A stretch of 64,000 nucleotides of DNA from Flavobacteriales bacterium (GTDB lineage Bacteria; Bacteroidota; Bacteroidia; Flavobacteriales_F; PHOS-HE28), in the NCBI GenBank assembly GCA_020635725.1, contig JACJZF010000007.1:124001-188000 (forward strand). The letters are read 5' to 3'. The stretch's first letter is position 1; each line of letters starts with the position of its first letter. Position numbers and translations under genes: made by a program. Positions 9,434 through 17,553 of this stretch are shown here, in pieces. The notes under the pieces are model-generated. The model was not told the DNA's origin and did no database searches. It saw only the letters and a program-made list of their open reading frames with translations.

Positions 9434-9571
9434 AGGTCTGCTGCACGCGATTCGCGATGCTGGGCTGAATGGTTCTGCATCCCGCGTCCGGCAAGGGGTT
9501 CAGCGAAATCGACACAGCGGCGTGTGGATAAGTGCAGCGCGCGGTGGATGAAGCACGGATGCGCCCCCGGA

Positions 9572-9579
9572 TACATTTG
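9572..9579 (+). promoter_or_regulatory. Putative -7 box TACATTTG for the PIN-PhoH gene
   Basis: Exact TAnnTTTG match 22 nt before the start at 9602; no TTG at the usual -33 spacing. Confidence 0.5.
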
Positions 9580-9601
9580 GGCAACACCGTTCATTGAGCG
9601 A

Positions 9602-10936
9602 ATGAAGAAGAAAGACCGGAAGATTTTCGTGCTCGATACATCCGTCATCCTGCACGACCACTCGGCCATCACCAACTTCGAGGAGCATGATGTGGCCATC
9701 CCGATACAGGTACTTGAAGAACTCGATACATTCAAGAAAGGCAACGACACCATCAACTACGAGGCGCGCGAGTTCATCCGCCACCTCGACACCATAGCCA
9801 AGCGCGACGTCCTCACGGACTGGATCCCGCTCAACGGCGCCACCCACGGGAAGCTGAAGGTGGTGGCCAAGCACGACCTCAATGGGGTCGATGCCACCAA
9901 GGTGTTCCAGGATGGTAAGAACGATCATCAGATCCTCAACGCCACGCTCACCATCCAACGCCAGAACCCCGGGCGCAAGGTGGTGCTGGTGACCAAGGAC
10001 GTGGCGCTGCGCCTGAAGGCCAAAAGCCTCAACCTGCTGTCGGAGGATTACCTCACCGACCGCGTGCGCAACGCGAGCGATCAGCTCTACACGGGGCGCA
10101 CCGTGGTCGATGAGTTCGCGGAGGACCGCATCGATGCGCTCTTCGAGGAAGGCTCCTTGCCGGTGAAGGACCTCGGTATCCCAGCGCCTGCGGGCAACCA
10201 CTTCTTCATCCTCAAGTACAAGAAGAAGAGCATCCTCGCCAAGTACGATCCGCGATCGGGCCACGTTGATCGCGTGGAGAAGAAGAGCGTGTTCGGCATC
10301 GGGCCGAAGAACGCCGAGCAGGCGCTGGCCATGAGCGCGCTGCTCGATCCGGAGATCAAGCTGGTTACGTTGCAAGGCGCCGCCGGCACCGGCAAGACCC
10401 TGCTCGCGCTGGCCTGCGCGCTGGAGCAGCGTCGAGACTATCGCCAGATCTACGTGACCCGCCCGGTGGTGCCCCTCAGCAACAAGGACATCGGCTACCT
10501 GCCCGGCGACATCCAGAGCAAGCTCGATCCCTACATGCAGCCGTTGTGGGACAACCTGAAGCTGATCAAGGGTCAGTTCGAGAAGCACGACAGCACGCCC
10601 AAGCGCATCGATGAGATGCTGGAGAACGAGAAGATCAGCATCGCGCCGCTGGCTTACATCCGTGGCCGCAGCCTCAGCAACATCTTCTTCATCGTCGATG
10701 AGGCGCAGAACCTCACCCCGCTGGAGGTGAAGACCGTGATCAGCCGCGCCGGTGAAGGAACCAAGATCGTGTTCACAGGCGACATCCACCAGATCGACTC
10801 GCCCTTCCTCGACAGTGAGAGCAACGGGCTGAGCTACCTCATCGACAAGGCCAAGGGCGATCCCCTCTTCGCGCACATCACGCTCGAGAAGGGCGAGCGC
10901 AGCCCACTGGCCAACCTGGCGAACGACCGTCTGTAG
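9602..10936 (+). CDS. PIN-domain PhoH family ATPase (YlaK-like)
   Basis: A 444-residue cytoplasmic protein joining an N-terminal PIN ribonuclease-like domain to a C-terminal PhoH P-loop ATPase. The PIN part begins KIFVLDTSVILHDHSAI and carries the expected acidic residues (LEELDTF; NDHQILNATL; VTKDVALRLKA). The PhoH half has Walker A GAAGTGKTLLAL and Walker B IFFIVDEAQNL. Proteins with this COG1875-type architecture are thought to couple RNA cleavage with ATP-driven unwinding; activity here is inferred. The start MKKKDRKIFVLD is favoured over the longer frame because family members begin just before the PIN strand. Confidence 0.93.
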   Translation: MKKKDRKIFVLDTSVILHDHSAITNFEEHDVAIPIQVLEELDTFKKGNDTINYEAREFIRHLDTIAKRDVLTDWIPLNGATHGKLKVVAKHDLNGVDATKVFQDGKNDHQILNATLTIQRQNPGRKVVLVTKDVALRLKAKSLNLLSEDYLTDRVRNASDQLYTGRTVVDEFAEDRIDALFEEGSLPVKDLGIPAPAGNHFFILKYKKKSILAKYDPRSGHVDRVEKKSVFGIGPKNAEQALAMSALLDPEIKLVTLQGAAGTGKTLLALACALEQRRDYRQIYVTRPVVPLSNKDIGYLPGDIQSKLDPYMQPLWDNLKLIKGQFEKHDSTPKRIDEMLENEKISIAPLAYIRGRSLSNIFFIVDEAQNLTPLEVKTVISRAGEGTKIVFTGDIHQIDSPFLDSESNGLSYLIDKAKGDPLFAHITLEKGERSPLANLANDRL

Positions 10937-10953
10937 GTGAAGTGACGGTTCAA

Positions 10954-10983
10954 GCGCGGGGTCCTTCGGGCCCCGCGCGCGTT
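10954..10983. terminator. Bidirectional terminator between convergent phoH-like and DinB-like genes
   Basis: GCGCGGGG pairs perfectly with CCCCGCGC, and the apex contains a C(UUCG)G-type tetraloop. GTTT follows on the plus strand. It lies between two convergent stop codons. Confidence 0.65.
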
Positions 10984-11556
10984 TCAGGCGCGGAGCAGCC
11001 GTTCGATCTGCAGGAAGTGGCGCGTCTGGTGCGCGATCGGGAAGCGGAAGGCATCGCCGGCCTTGAAGCGGATGATGGGGCCCAGGCTGCTCACCACGGT
11101 GATGCGGTTGAGATCTGTGCCCCGGGCCGCCTCCAGCAGCGCGTGGAATTCCTCGCAGAGCCGGATGAAACGGGCGATGCTCTCGTGCGACGCGCCCTGC
11201 TGCTTCGGCGGGTCGAACATGCGCATGGTATTCATGCGCCAGCTGATCTGGCCATCGGTCCGGGGCAGCATGGCACGCGTGCTGAAATCGCCGATGCGCC
11301 CGGGTTTGAACAGCGGGTTGGCCGGGTGCGCACCCGCATGCCGCTCGAAGGCCTTGCGCAGCCCGCGCGTGTAGATGCCGCTGCTCAGGTTCATGTGCTC
11401 GAAGACCTCCAATGCATTCCACTTGTTGGGCTCGGGGCGCTTCAGCAGTTGCTCGCTCGGCAGGCGCGCGATCTCCTTCGAACGCGCGATCTGGGCGCGG
11501 AGCGTTGCTTCGAGTTCGTCGATCATCCTCGCGGTGTCCATTCCTTTCCTGCTCAT
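10984..11556 (-). CDS. DinB-like four-helix protein
   Basis: A 190-residue cytoplasmic protein. The spaced histidines typical of the DinB/YfiT metal site can be seen (EVFEHM near the N-terminal third; AHQTRHFLQIERLL at the C-terminus), along with the usual signature NKWNALEVFEHM. Family members bind a divalent metal, and some are thiol-dependent transferases; no substrate can be assigned. The start is the ATG at 11556; a second ATG at 11541 (MDTARM) is also possible. It lies downstream of a Crp-like regulator and a second, dissimilar DinB-type gene on the same strand. Confidence 0.75.
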   Translation of the reverse strand: MSRKGMDTARMIDELEATLRAQIARSKEIARLPSEQLLKRPEPNKWNALEVFEHMNLSSGIYTRGLRKAFERHAGAHPANPLFKPGRIGDFSTRAMLPRTDGQISWRMNTMRMFDPPKQQGASHESIARFIRLCEEFHALLEAARGTDLNRITVVSSLGPIIRFKAGDAFRFPIAHQTRHFLQIERLLRA

Positions 11557-11611
11557 GGCGCAAAACAAGCGCCTGCCGCAGCGGAGCGCGCTTGATCCAC
11601 ATCAAGAACGG

Positions 11612-12175
11612 TCAATGGCGCCGCCGCAATCGGCTGAAGGTCTCCGGTGTCATGCGCAGGTAGCTGGCGATGTCCTTCTGCGGAACCAGTTGCAGCAGGT
11701 GCGGGCTGCGCGCCATCAGGCGGTCGTACCGTTCCTCGGCGCTCAGGCTCATCTGCTCGATCTCACGTGTGGCTCGGCCCAGCAGCAGCTCCTCCATGAT
11801 CAAGCGGCCGAACCGCTCCATCACCGGTACCTCGGCGTACAGCCGTTGCAGGTCGTCATGTCCGATACCGACCAGCACGCTGTCCGTAAGGGCCACCACA
11901 TCGAACCGCGCCGGTCTTCTGCTGATGAAGGACGCGTATTCGCCGCACCAGCTCCCGTCATAGGCGAAGCCCACGCACACATCCTGGCCGTCGTGCGGGA
12001 AGGAGAGGCGCTGCACGCCGCTCTTCACGATGTAGAAGCGCTCCTCTACCTGGCCCACGGCGCATACCGCGGCTCCCTTGCTGAAGGCATGCTCCGCCCA
12101 GCGCGGTGCGATGCGTTCCCACTCATCCGTACGCAAGGGCACGTAGCGCTCGATCGTGCGGCGAACGAGATCCAT
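11612..12175 (-). CDS. Crp/Fnr family transcriptional regulator
   Basis: A 187-residue regulator: an N-terminal cyclic-nucleotide-binding-type beta barrel (residues about 20-120, YIVKSGVQRLSF, SWCGEYASFI) and a short C-terminal helix-turn-helix (QKDIASYLRMTPETFSRLRR). The arginine-containing cyclic-nucleotide pocket is not clearly present, as in many short Bacteroidota Crp-like proteins, so the signal may be something else. The start at 12175 gives the usual N-terminus. The ends of the flanking DinB genes lie 15 nt upstream and 55 nt downstream, so the three may be one operon. Confidence 0.88.
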   Translation of the reverse strand: MDLVRRTIERYVPLRTDEWERIAPRWAEHAFSKGAAVCAVGQVEERFYIVKSGVQRLSFPHDGQDVCVGFAYDGSWCGEYASFISRRPARFDVVALTDSVLVGIGHDDLQRLYAEVPVMERFGRLIMEELLLGRATREIEQMSLSAEERYDRLMARSPHLLQLVPQKDIASYLRMTPETFSRLRRRH

Positions 12176-12190
12176 GGCGCGAAGTAAGCG

Positions 12191-12700
12191 CTACCAGGTG
12201 CCGGCGTAATCCAAGGGCTCGGTGCTCACGGACTGGAGCCAGCCGTAGCGCAGCGCGTTGATCTGCCGGATATGCAACAGGTCGTGCGCGACCCAGTTGA
12301 CCAGGATCAGCTGCGCGCGCACCGGGCCCACCTTCGGATGCTGATAGGCCTGGGTCCATGGGGCATCGTTCAAGCCTCGCAGCCAGGCCACGGAGGCACG
12401 GCGCTCGGCGAGGAAGTCCTTCAGCACGGCAGACAGGTCCTGTTCTGCGTAGCGGCGCGATGTCACCCACTCCACCGGGTTGATCGCGGGCATGGGCGCT
12501 TCGGGCGTGGAGAGGATGTGGTTCACCCGTGCCCTGAAATCCTCACGCTCCTCATCACGCAGGTGGCATACGACTTCCAACAAGCCCCATTTCTCCGGGG
12601 CCGGCTTCCAGCGCGCCTCGGCTGCGGTCAATCCGTGGAAGAGCGCTTCGAAGACAGCGGCATGCCGGTCGAGCTGGTGGATGAGGTGCGCGTGGTCCAT
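12191..12700 (-). CDS. DinB family protein
   Basis: A 169-residue DinB-superfamily protein with the expected triad context: KWGLLEVVCHLRDEE (first His) and NWVAHDLLHIRQINALR (second and third His). Such proteins form a four-helix bundle with a metal site. The start at 12700 (MDHAHLIHQLDRHAAVF) is chosen because the 17 upstream codons are unlike the family. It ends 15 nt before the Crp-like start, suggesting co-transcription. Confidence 0.85.
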   Translation of the reverse strand: MDHAHLIHQLDRHAAVFEALFHGLTAAEARWKPAPEKWGLLEVVCHLRDEEREDFRARVNHILSTPEAPMPAINPVEWVTSRRYAEQDLSAVLKDFLAERRASVAWLRGLNDAPWTQAYQHPKVGPVRAQLILVNWVAHDLLHIRQINALRYGWLQSVSTEPLDYAGTW

Positions 12701-12758
12701 GGAGCGAAGCTCGGGAATGGAGCGCGATCGGCTGCCACCTCCTTGGAGCACCGCCGCT

Positions 12759-12766
12759 TACCTTTC
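12759..12766 (+). promoter_or_regulatory. Possible variant -7 box TACCTTTC before the OmpA-like gene
   Basis: One mismatch to TAnnTTTG (last base), 16 nt before the start at 12783; a TTG occurs at 12743-12745 but with short spacing (13). Confidence 0.3.
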
Positions 12767-12782
12767 CTCCCAAATCACCACC

Positions 12783-13676
12783 ATGTTGCGCGTCATCCGC
12801 TACTTCGCCCTTGGAGGCCTGCTGCTCACGCTGGGCGCCTCCTGCGTCAGCAAGAAGAAATACCTGGCCATTCAGGCATCGAACGAGACGCTGCACGGCA
12901 AGCTCGATGAATGCAACCGTTCGCTTTCCTCCTGCATGGGCGACAAGTCGGTGATGGAGGCGCGCATCGCCGAGCTGCAGAACAAGAACGAGCACCTGGT
13001 CGATCAGGTGGCGTAGCTCAACAATACCAACGCCGCCCTGCTGAACAACGTGAACCAGATGGCCACCCTCTCGCAGAAGGAAGCCACCAACCTGGAGCGC
13101 TCGCTGGAGCAGATCCGTGAGCAGGACCTGCGCATCCGCACCCTGCAGGAGGCGCTCACCAAGAAGGACAGCGTGACCCTGGCGCTGGTGGTGAGCCTGA
13201 AGAGCTCGCTCGGCAACCTCAACGACACCGACGTGACCGTGAACGTGGAGAAGAGCGTGGTCTTCATCGAACTCAGCGACAAGATGCTCTTCAAGACCGG
13301 CAGCACCGAGCTTTCGGCCCGCGCCCGCGAGGTGCTCTCGAAGGTGGCCACCGTGCTCAACGACAAGCCCGACCAAGAGGTGCTTGTGGAGGGCCATACC
13401 GACAATGTGCCCATCAGCCGCGACTGCTTCAAGGACAACTGGGACCTGAGCGCCTCGCGCGCCATCACGATCACGCGTGTGCTGCAGAAGGAGTACAACG
13501 TGGATCCGTCGCGCATCACCGCAGCCGGCCGGGGCGAGTACGTGCCCCTGGTCGAGAACGACACCGCGGAGAATCGCTCGCGCAACCGTCGCATCCGCAT
13601 CGTGATCCTGCCCAAGCTCGACCAGTTCTACGGCATGATCGAGGATGGGCTGAAGCGCGCCTCGAGCGGGCAATAG
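12783..13676 (+). pseudogene. OmpA-family lipoprotein gene interrupted by an in-frame amber codon
   Basis: The frame from ATG 12783 runs for 298 codons in one phase, broken only by TAG at 13014-13016 (codon 78). Before it: a lipoprotein signal ending LGASC, then a coiled coil (MEARIAELQNKNEHLVDQVA). After it the coiled coil continues in the same frame (LNNTNAALLNNVNQMATLS) into an OmpA C-terminal peptidoglycan-binding domain with EVLVEGHTDNVPI and NRSRNRRIRIVIL. A CAG-to-TAG change would explain it. The downstream part could restart at ATG 13050 but would then lack a signal peptide. Broken gene, readthrough and sequencing error all remain possible. Confidence 0.85.
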
Positions 13677-13711
13677 CACGCTCGCGGGCCGAAGCGACCA
13701 ATCGAATTCCC

Positions 13712-13740
13712 GAAGCCCCGGCCCTTCAGGTCGGGGCTTC
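13712..13740 (+). terminator. Hairpin after the OmpA-like gene, weak terminator
   Basis: GAAGCCCCG pairs perfectly with CGGGGCTTC, extended by G-U and C-G pairs; no U-run follows (CCATTGG), so termination strength is doubtful. Confidence 0.45.
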
Positions 13741-13780
13741 CCATTGGCACGTGCGTGCGCCAAGAGTTGACATCGGTCAC

Positions 13781-13811
13781 TTGCGCCGTTCGTGCGTCGC
13801 TGCTACTTTCG
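13781..13811 (+). promoter_or_regulatory. Putative promoter: TTG-N20-TACTTTCG
   Basis: TTG at 13781-13783, exactly 20 nt, then TACTTTCG at 13804-13811, a one-base variant of TAnnTTTG. The spacing equals that of the promoter at 52086. The start codon is 39 nt downstream. Confidence 0.55.
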
Positions 13812-13850
13812 ATTCGCCCGATCCTACCTCCACAGCCTAATCCATCCATC

Positions 13851-14624
13851 ATGAGAACCTGGTTCCTCGGCGCAGCTGCCCTGCTATGCGTTACGGCCAC
13901 GCAAGCCCAAAGCCCCGCAGCCGATGCGGTCGGCGCGCTCTTCAGCCCGAAGCGGATCGTCAAGACCAACCTTGCCGGTTACGCCTGGCTATCGGCCAAC
14001 GTGAACTACGAGCAGAAGACCGGCCTGAAGACCAGCGTGGGCCTGCTCGGTGGATACAAGCTCCCCACGGTCATTCACGTCTCGGCGCTCGGCGACCTTG
14101 ATGGCGAGAAGCAGACCTACACCGGCGACATTGAGCCGAAGGGCCTCTTCCTGAACCCCTATTTCCGCTTCTACCCCAAGGAGGCCTTCAAGGGCTTCTA
14201 TGTGGAAGCCTTCATGCGCTACTTCAACTACAGCTACCTCGTGCCCTACGATTACGAGAAGAACGGCGGCACCATCCGCGCCAACCTCGATGGGACCGCT
14301 TCCGCCGTGGGCGGTGGCCTGGCCATCGGTGTGCAGTTCGCGCTCGCTTCCCGACTCTACCTCGATATCAATGCCGGTTACGGCATGGCCGTGGGTCAGG
14401 CCCACATCGAGACCAACGACCCCAACCTCGAGTTGGAGGACTACCTCACCATCAAGCGCAACATCGAGAAATACCAGGACGATGCCGATGTGCAGGTCTT
14501 CCTGCTGGGCGACCTCTTGAAGGATCCCGATGCCAAGGCCGATGAGAGCCACGCCGAGGCGGACTTCACGAACAAGGTCTTCCCGACCTTGCGCGGAGGC
14601 ATCTCGATCGGGTACGCGTTCTGA
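13851..14624 (+). CDS. DUF3575-like outer-membrane beta-barrel protein
   Basis: A 257-residue protein with signal peptide MRTWFLGAAALLCVTATQAQ. The mature part has alternating hydrophobic strands and aromatic ends, e.g. GLFLNPYFRFYPKEAFKGFY and a terminal Phe (GGISIGYAF), as expected of an outer-membrane barrel. FSPKRIVKTNLAGYAW and PYFRFYP fit DUF3575-type Bacteroidota proteins. Its function is unknown. The start at 13851 is fixed by the signal peptide; a promoter-like TTG-N20-TACTTTCG lies upstream. Confidence 0.8.
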   Translation: MRTWFLGAAALLCVTATQAQSPAADAVGALFSPKRIVKTNLAGYAWLSANVNYEQKTGLKTSVGLLGGYKLPTVIHVSALGDLDGEKQTYTGDIEPKGLFLNPYFRFYPKEAFKGFYVEAFMRYFNYSYLVPYDYEKNGGTIRANLDGTASAVGGGLAIGVQFALASRLYLDINAGYGMAVGQAHIETNDPNLELEDYLTIKRNIEKYQDDADVQVFLLGDLLKDPDAKADESHAEADFTNKVFPTLRGGISIGYAF

Positions 14625-14687
14625 GGAAGCTGGGTCGGTGCCTGATTCCCTTCGGCGAACCCACAGCGGTTCGTGCGCGGGGGGCGC

Positions 14688-15302
14688 TCACCCGACCCAC
14701 CGGAACAGCAGCGTGAACAGGCCCCGATCCACGTGCACCGCCTCCAGGCGGCCATCGCGGTACGTGTAGCGGTTCACCTTGTTGCCGGGCAGCACGAGCT
14801 TGTACTCTCCCGGACCCGTGCGCTGCAAAGGGCAATGCTTCAGCACGCTCTCCACGAACACCGCCTCCTGGTCCACGGGCTCCTCGAAGTACATGCGCGC
14901 CGTGGTCCATGTGATGTCGCGGTGCTCCACGAAGCGCTTGCCCGGGTGCACATAGCAATGCGTGGTGTCGGACACAGGCGCGCAATGGCTGCTATCGCGC
15001 AAGCTGCCGTTCACCGTCACGCGCGACTGGCAATTGTGCATCCGATCGCCATGGTACTCGGTGGTCACGCTCGAGCGCACCACCTGGTCCAGCACCAGGT
15101 TGAATTCCGAGAACGAGACCATGCTGTACCGCGTGCGCTCGCCGATGGCGGTGCGCTGCGCCACGATGCTGCCCACCACATGGCCTCCCTTCAGGATCTC
15201 GAAGCGGCTCTGCTGCGCGAAGACAGGAAGCGATAGGACCGATGCGAGGGCCAGCCAACAGCCTGAGCGCAATGTGGCTGGGAGGCGGGGATGAAGCAAC
15301 AT
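14688..15302 (-). CDS. Exported protein, DUF6134-like
   Basis: A 204-residue protein with a signal peptide ending PVFAQ. The mature part is a beta-rich domain (FEILKGGHVVGSIVAQRT; MVSFSEFNLVLDQVVRSS; KVNRYTYRDGRLEAVHVD) resembling uncharacterised periplasmic proteins grouped as DUF6134; the assignment is tentative. Four Cys in the mature part (NCQS, HCAP, HCYV, HCPL) could form disulfides. A variant -7 box TATCTTGG lies 14 nt upstream. Confidence 0.7.
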   Translation of the reverse strand: MLLHPRLPATLRSGCWLALASVLSLPVFAQQSRFEILKGGHVVGSIVAQRTAIGERTRYSMVSFSEFNLVLDQVVRSSVTTEYHGDRMHNCQSRVTVNGSLRDSSHCAPVSDTTHCYVHPGKRFVEHRDITWTTARMYFEEPVDQEAVFVESVLKHCPLQRTGPGEYKLVLPGNKVNRYTYRDGRLEAVHVDRGLFTLLFRWVG

Positions 15303-15316
15303 GCGGAGAGTGGTTC

Positions 15317-15324
15317 CCAAGATA
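15317..15324 (-). promoter_or_regulatory. Putative variant -7 box TATCTTGG
   Basis: One mismatch to TAnnTTTG on the minus strand, 14 nt before the start at 15302. Confidence 0.3.
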
Positions 15325-15452
15325 GGAGAGATGACGGAGCGAGGAGACCGGTGCATGTCGCTAGGGCAACAACGGCGTGATGAACCCCTATCGCGTGCGC
15401 ATTCATTGGCGCTGCGGCGAAGCTGTACTTGCGAATTCTTGCACGCTACGCT

Positions 15453-16034
15453 CTAACGCTCCATCTCCACCTCCCCCCGCATCCGCGCCTGGTGCAGGGA
15501 GTCGATGCGGTTACCGAGCTCGATTCGTTCGCCCGGGTCGTCGCTGCTGTTGTACTGGATCATCAGGCGACCCATCTCCGGGTCGTCGCGGTAATAGAAG
15601 GCGGTGAGCGTGGCGTTGGGCAGGGCATAAAGTGCGATGCACGCCACCAGCATCGGCACGGCACGGCGCAGCAGGCCGCGCATGTAATCGGTCAGTTCGG
15701 GCCGCGAGCCGCGCATGAGGAGAACGAGCATGATCAGCATCGCCAACGAGGTACCCCCCACCAGCAGGTAGAAGCCGCTCAAGGGCCACAGCTGCAGTTT
15801 GAAGAGCACGCCCACGAGTCCCGTGCTCAGGAAGACACCAGCCAGCACGCTCAGCCACACCATCTGCTCCTGCCGCGTGGGCTGCGGGAAGAGCAGCCAC
15901 GAGAGGAAGAAGTACAGCATGTTCAGCACGCTGATCGACACGATGAGCAGGAAGCTCGACAAGGGAAGGTGCAGCACCTTCATCACCAGGGCAAGGGCCA
16001 TGATGACCCAGAGGATGCGCTCGATCAGCTTCAT
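15453..16034 (-). CDS. Hypothetical polytopic membrane protein
   Basis: A 193-residue protein with about five hydrophobic segments: ILWVIMALALVMKVLHLPL, ISVLNMLYFFLSWLL, VWLSVLAGVFLSTGLVGVLF, FYLLVGGTSLAMLIMLVLL and AVPMLVACIALYALP. The C-terminal ~45 residues are soluble and charged. The first segment with its KVLHLP motif recalls the membrane part of gliding protein GldL (KxLHWPG), but no other Gld gene is nearby and the match is weak. Function unknown. Confidence 0.7.
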   Translation of the reverse strand: MKLIERILWVIMALALVMKVLHLPLSSFLLIVSISVLNMLYFFLSWLLFPQPTRQEQMVWLSVLAGVFLSTGLVGVLFKLQLWPLSGFYLLVGGTSLAMLIMLVLLMRGSRPELTDYMRGLLRRAVPMLVACIALYALPNATLTAFYYRDDPEMGRLMIQYNSSDDPGERIELGNRIDSLHQARMRGEVEMER

Positions 16035-16316
16035 GGCTCGGAAGCTAGCGGATGAACTTCATCCAACCGAATTCCAGCGAAAAGCAGCCGCCGAGACCCC
16101 AGGGAGCGCTACTCGGTTAGGACCAACGTGGAACTGATTCACGAACAATGGGGAAAACGTGATCAGGTATGCGACCGGGTTCATCAGGATTTCACCGAAA
16201 ATCATGAAATCCCTATCCAGGTTCGTGAGCTTCCCGCCGGAGCGCTCGCATCTCCGACAATCAGCAATGGGTGGCCAAGGATGTTTCGGAGGATTGACTA
16301 GATTGTTGGCGGGCGG

Positions 16317-16808
16317 ATGACAGATAACCCGTCAAACAACATGGAAGCGATTCAGCAGCACCGAGAGAATCTGATTGCCAGCAGGGAGAACAGGCTCAAG
16401 GCCCTTCCGTTGGACCCGCCCCCCATGGAACCCCTATTCGGTGCGGTCTCGCACGCGGGGGTGCAGAAGGAGTGGGAGCACACCTTGGAGCGCCTGAGCG
16501 AGGTATGCGAGGTGATGGAGGCATCCCCGGTGATCACCCGCATCGGCTTCGTCCGCCTCTTCATCCGCCGCACCGAGGGCATGGACATCGAGGCCATCGA
16601 GCGCATCCTGTTCGACAACCTCCTTCTCGCCATCTGGAACCGCACGGAGGATGAGCATAAGGTGTACTTCGGCGGGGAATGGCTCTGGCATTGGCGCAAG
16701 GCCGTGCCTTGGAAGGCGGAGAAGGTGGGCTACATCAACCGCCTATCGCCTTGGCAGCCCCAGCACCAATGGACCTACCGCTTCAACATCGAGGAGGCGG
16801 TATTGTGA
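16317..16808 (+). CDS. Hypothetical cytoplasmic protein
   Basis: A 163-residue soluble protein, no signal or membrane segment. Distinct parts are a charged helical N-terminus (QQHRENLIASRENRLKALPL), a central helical region (VITRIGFVRLFIRRTEGMD) and a Trp-rich C-terminus (EWLWHWRKAVPWKAEK; LSPWQPQHQWTYRF). I do not recognise the family. The start may be ATG 16317 or ATG 16341 (MEAIQQ). Isolated: no neighbour closer than 280 nt upstream. Confidence 0.6.
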   Translation: MTDNPSNNMEAIQQHRENLIASRENRLKALPLDPPPMEPLFGAVSHAGVQKEWEHTLERLSEVCEVMEASPVITRIGFVRLFIRRTEGMDIEAIERILFDNLLLAIWNRTEDEHKVYFGGEWLWHWRKAVPWKAEKVGYINRLSPWQPQHQWTYRFNIEEAVL

Positions 16809-17142
16809 ACGTACATGAGAGGGTCGCGCACCTGACGGCGCGGAGCCATGCGCAATGCACCTCCCGCTGTCGCGCGGCCCTTTCGCCAATTGGAGAATAG
16901 GATAGGAGGGAAGGCTGCTGCAGCGAGTCTGTGACTCGTGGCCCTTCAAACAACCTAGAATCCCCCCACCCCCGGCCCCGCCGCCACGCCCTGGTTCAGC
17001 TGCGCGGCCAAGGCGGCCTCGTTGGGTATCATCACGCGGCGCGCCATGCTGCCTCACGCCTTAGCAGGGTCTCTGCCTCCGAGCCCTGCTACCCGAAGTA
17101 ATTGGAAATAGCTCAGCACCGGCATTACAATATTTGGGATGG
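16809..17142 (-). other. Intergenic stretch holding a second copy of the ftsK 3' end
   Basis: 334 nt without a gene. It contains the ftsK-tail duplicate at 16957-17053 (separate entry). The rest (17054-17142) is more AT-rich than its surroundings and shows nothing recognisable. Confidence 0.6.
16957..17053 (-). repeat. Diverged duplicate of the ftsK 3' end (copy A)
   Basis: 97 bp aligned without gaps to 17556-17652, the real ftsK end, with 9 mismatches by eye. Translated in the same phase it reads ARRVMIPNEAALAAQLNQG, then VAAGPGVGGF and a TAG stop at 16955-16957, against AVHLNQG and TGA in ftsK itself. Similarity ends abruptly at both sides. Confidence 0.9.
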
Positions 17143-17547
17143 TCAAATCCGCCTCTTCCAGCATTTAAAGTCTTGGCCTCGGATATCGCCCAGCGACAAG
17201 ACAAACGTCCGGTTGTCGAATGCCGGCAGCTGCTGAAGACGCAATAGGAGATCTCGAGCTCCTTCGCAATACACGGGAACCAGACAGCCGCCATCCGTGC
17301 CGTAAAGAAGCCAGTAGGGTTCCCCGTTTCCTGTGCGCACTATCGCTGCCTGGAGGTCGGACCATTCTACCTCTTCGATCACGCCATTACCATGTCTGCA
17401 CTTTATCCTGATGTCGTCGAACTCAACTCTCGTTCTCGGTGTTACTCCGAGTTTTCTGCCAGTTCTCTTTTCGACGATTGAAAGCAAGACAACCAGGAGC
17501 GCAACGGCACCAATCACTATACCGGTGAACCATAGCAAAGCGCTCAT
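17143..17547 (-). CDS. Hypothetical membrane-anchored protein captured behind ftsK
   Basis: A 134-residue protein: one N-terminal membrane helix (LLWFTGIVIGAVALLVVLL) followed by a basic stretch and a soluble domain with Cys residues (IRIKCRHGNG, GGCLVPVYCEG, DFKCWKRRI). WSDLQAAIVRTGNGEPYWLLY is reminiscent of small DUF-type immunity-like or PH-like domains, but I cannot name it. It starts 6 nt after the ftsK stop. Hand-counted GC over 17161-17520 is about 54%, clearly below ftsK (about 65% over 17581-17640). It lies between two copies of the ftsK 3' end, pointing to acquisition. Confidence 0.65.
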   Translation of the reverse strand: MSALLWFTGIVIGAVALLVVLLSIVEKRTGRKLGVTPRTRVEFDDIRIKCRHGNGVIEEVEWSDLQAAIVRTGNGEPYWLLYGTDGGCLVPVYCEGARDLLLRLQQLPAFDNRTFVLSLGDIRGQDFKCWKRRI

Positions 17548-17553
17548 ATCATC

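Noticed and set aside
9500..11605. 701-codon minus-strand frame opposite the PIN-PhoH gene
   Set aside because: Crosses a terminator and a second gene; translation is His/Val/Leu-rich without motifs.
16743..17057. 104-codon minus-strand frame containing the ftsK-tail duplicate
   Set aside because: Runs through the duplicate in a different phase from ftsK; Gly/Arg-rich antisense-type translation.
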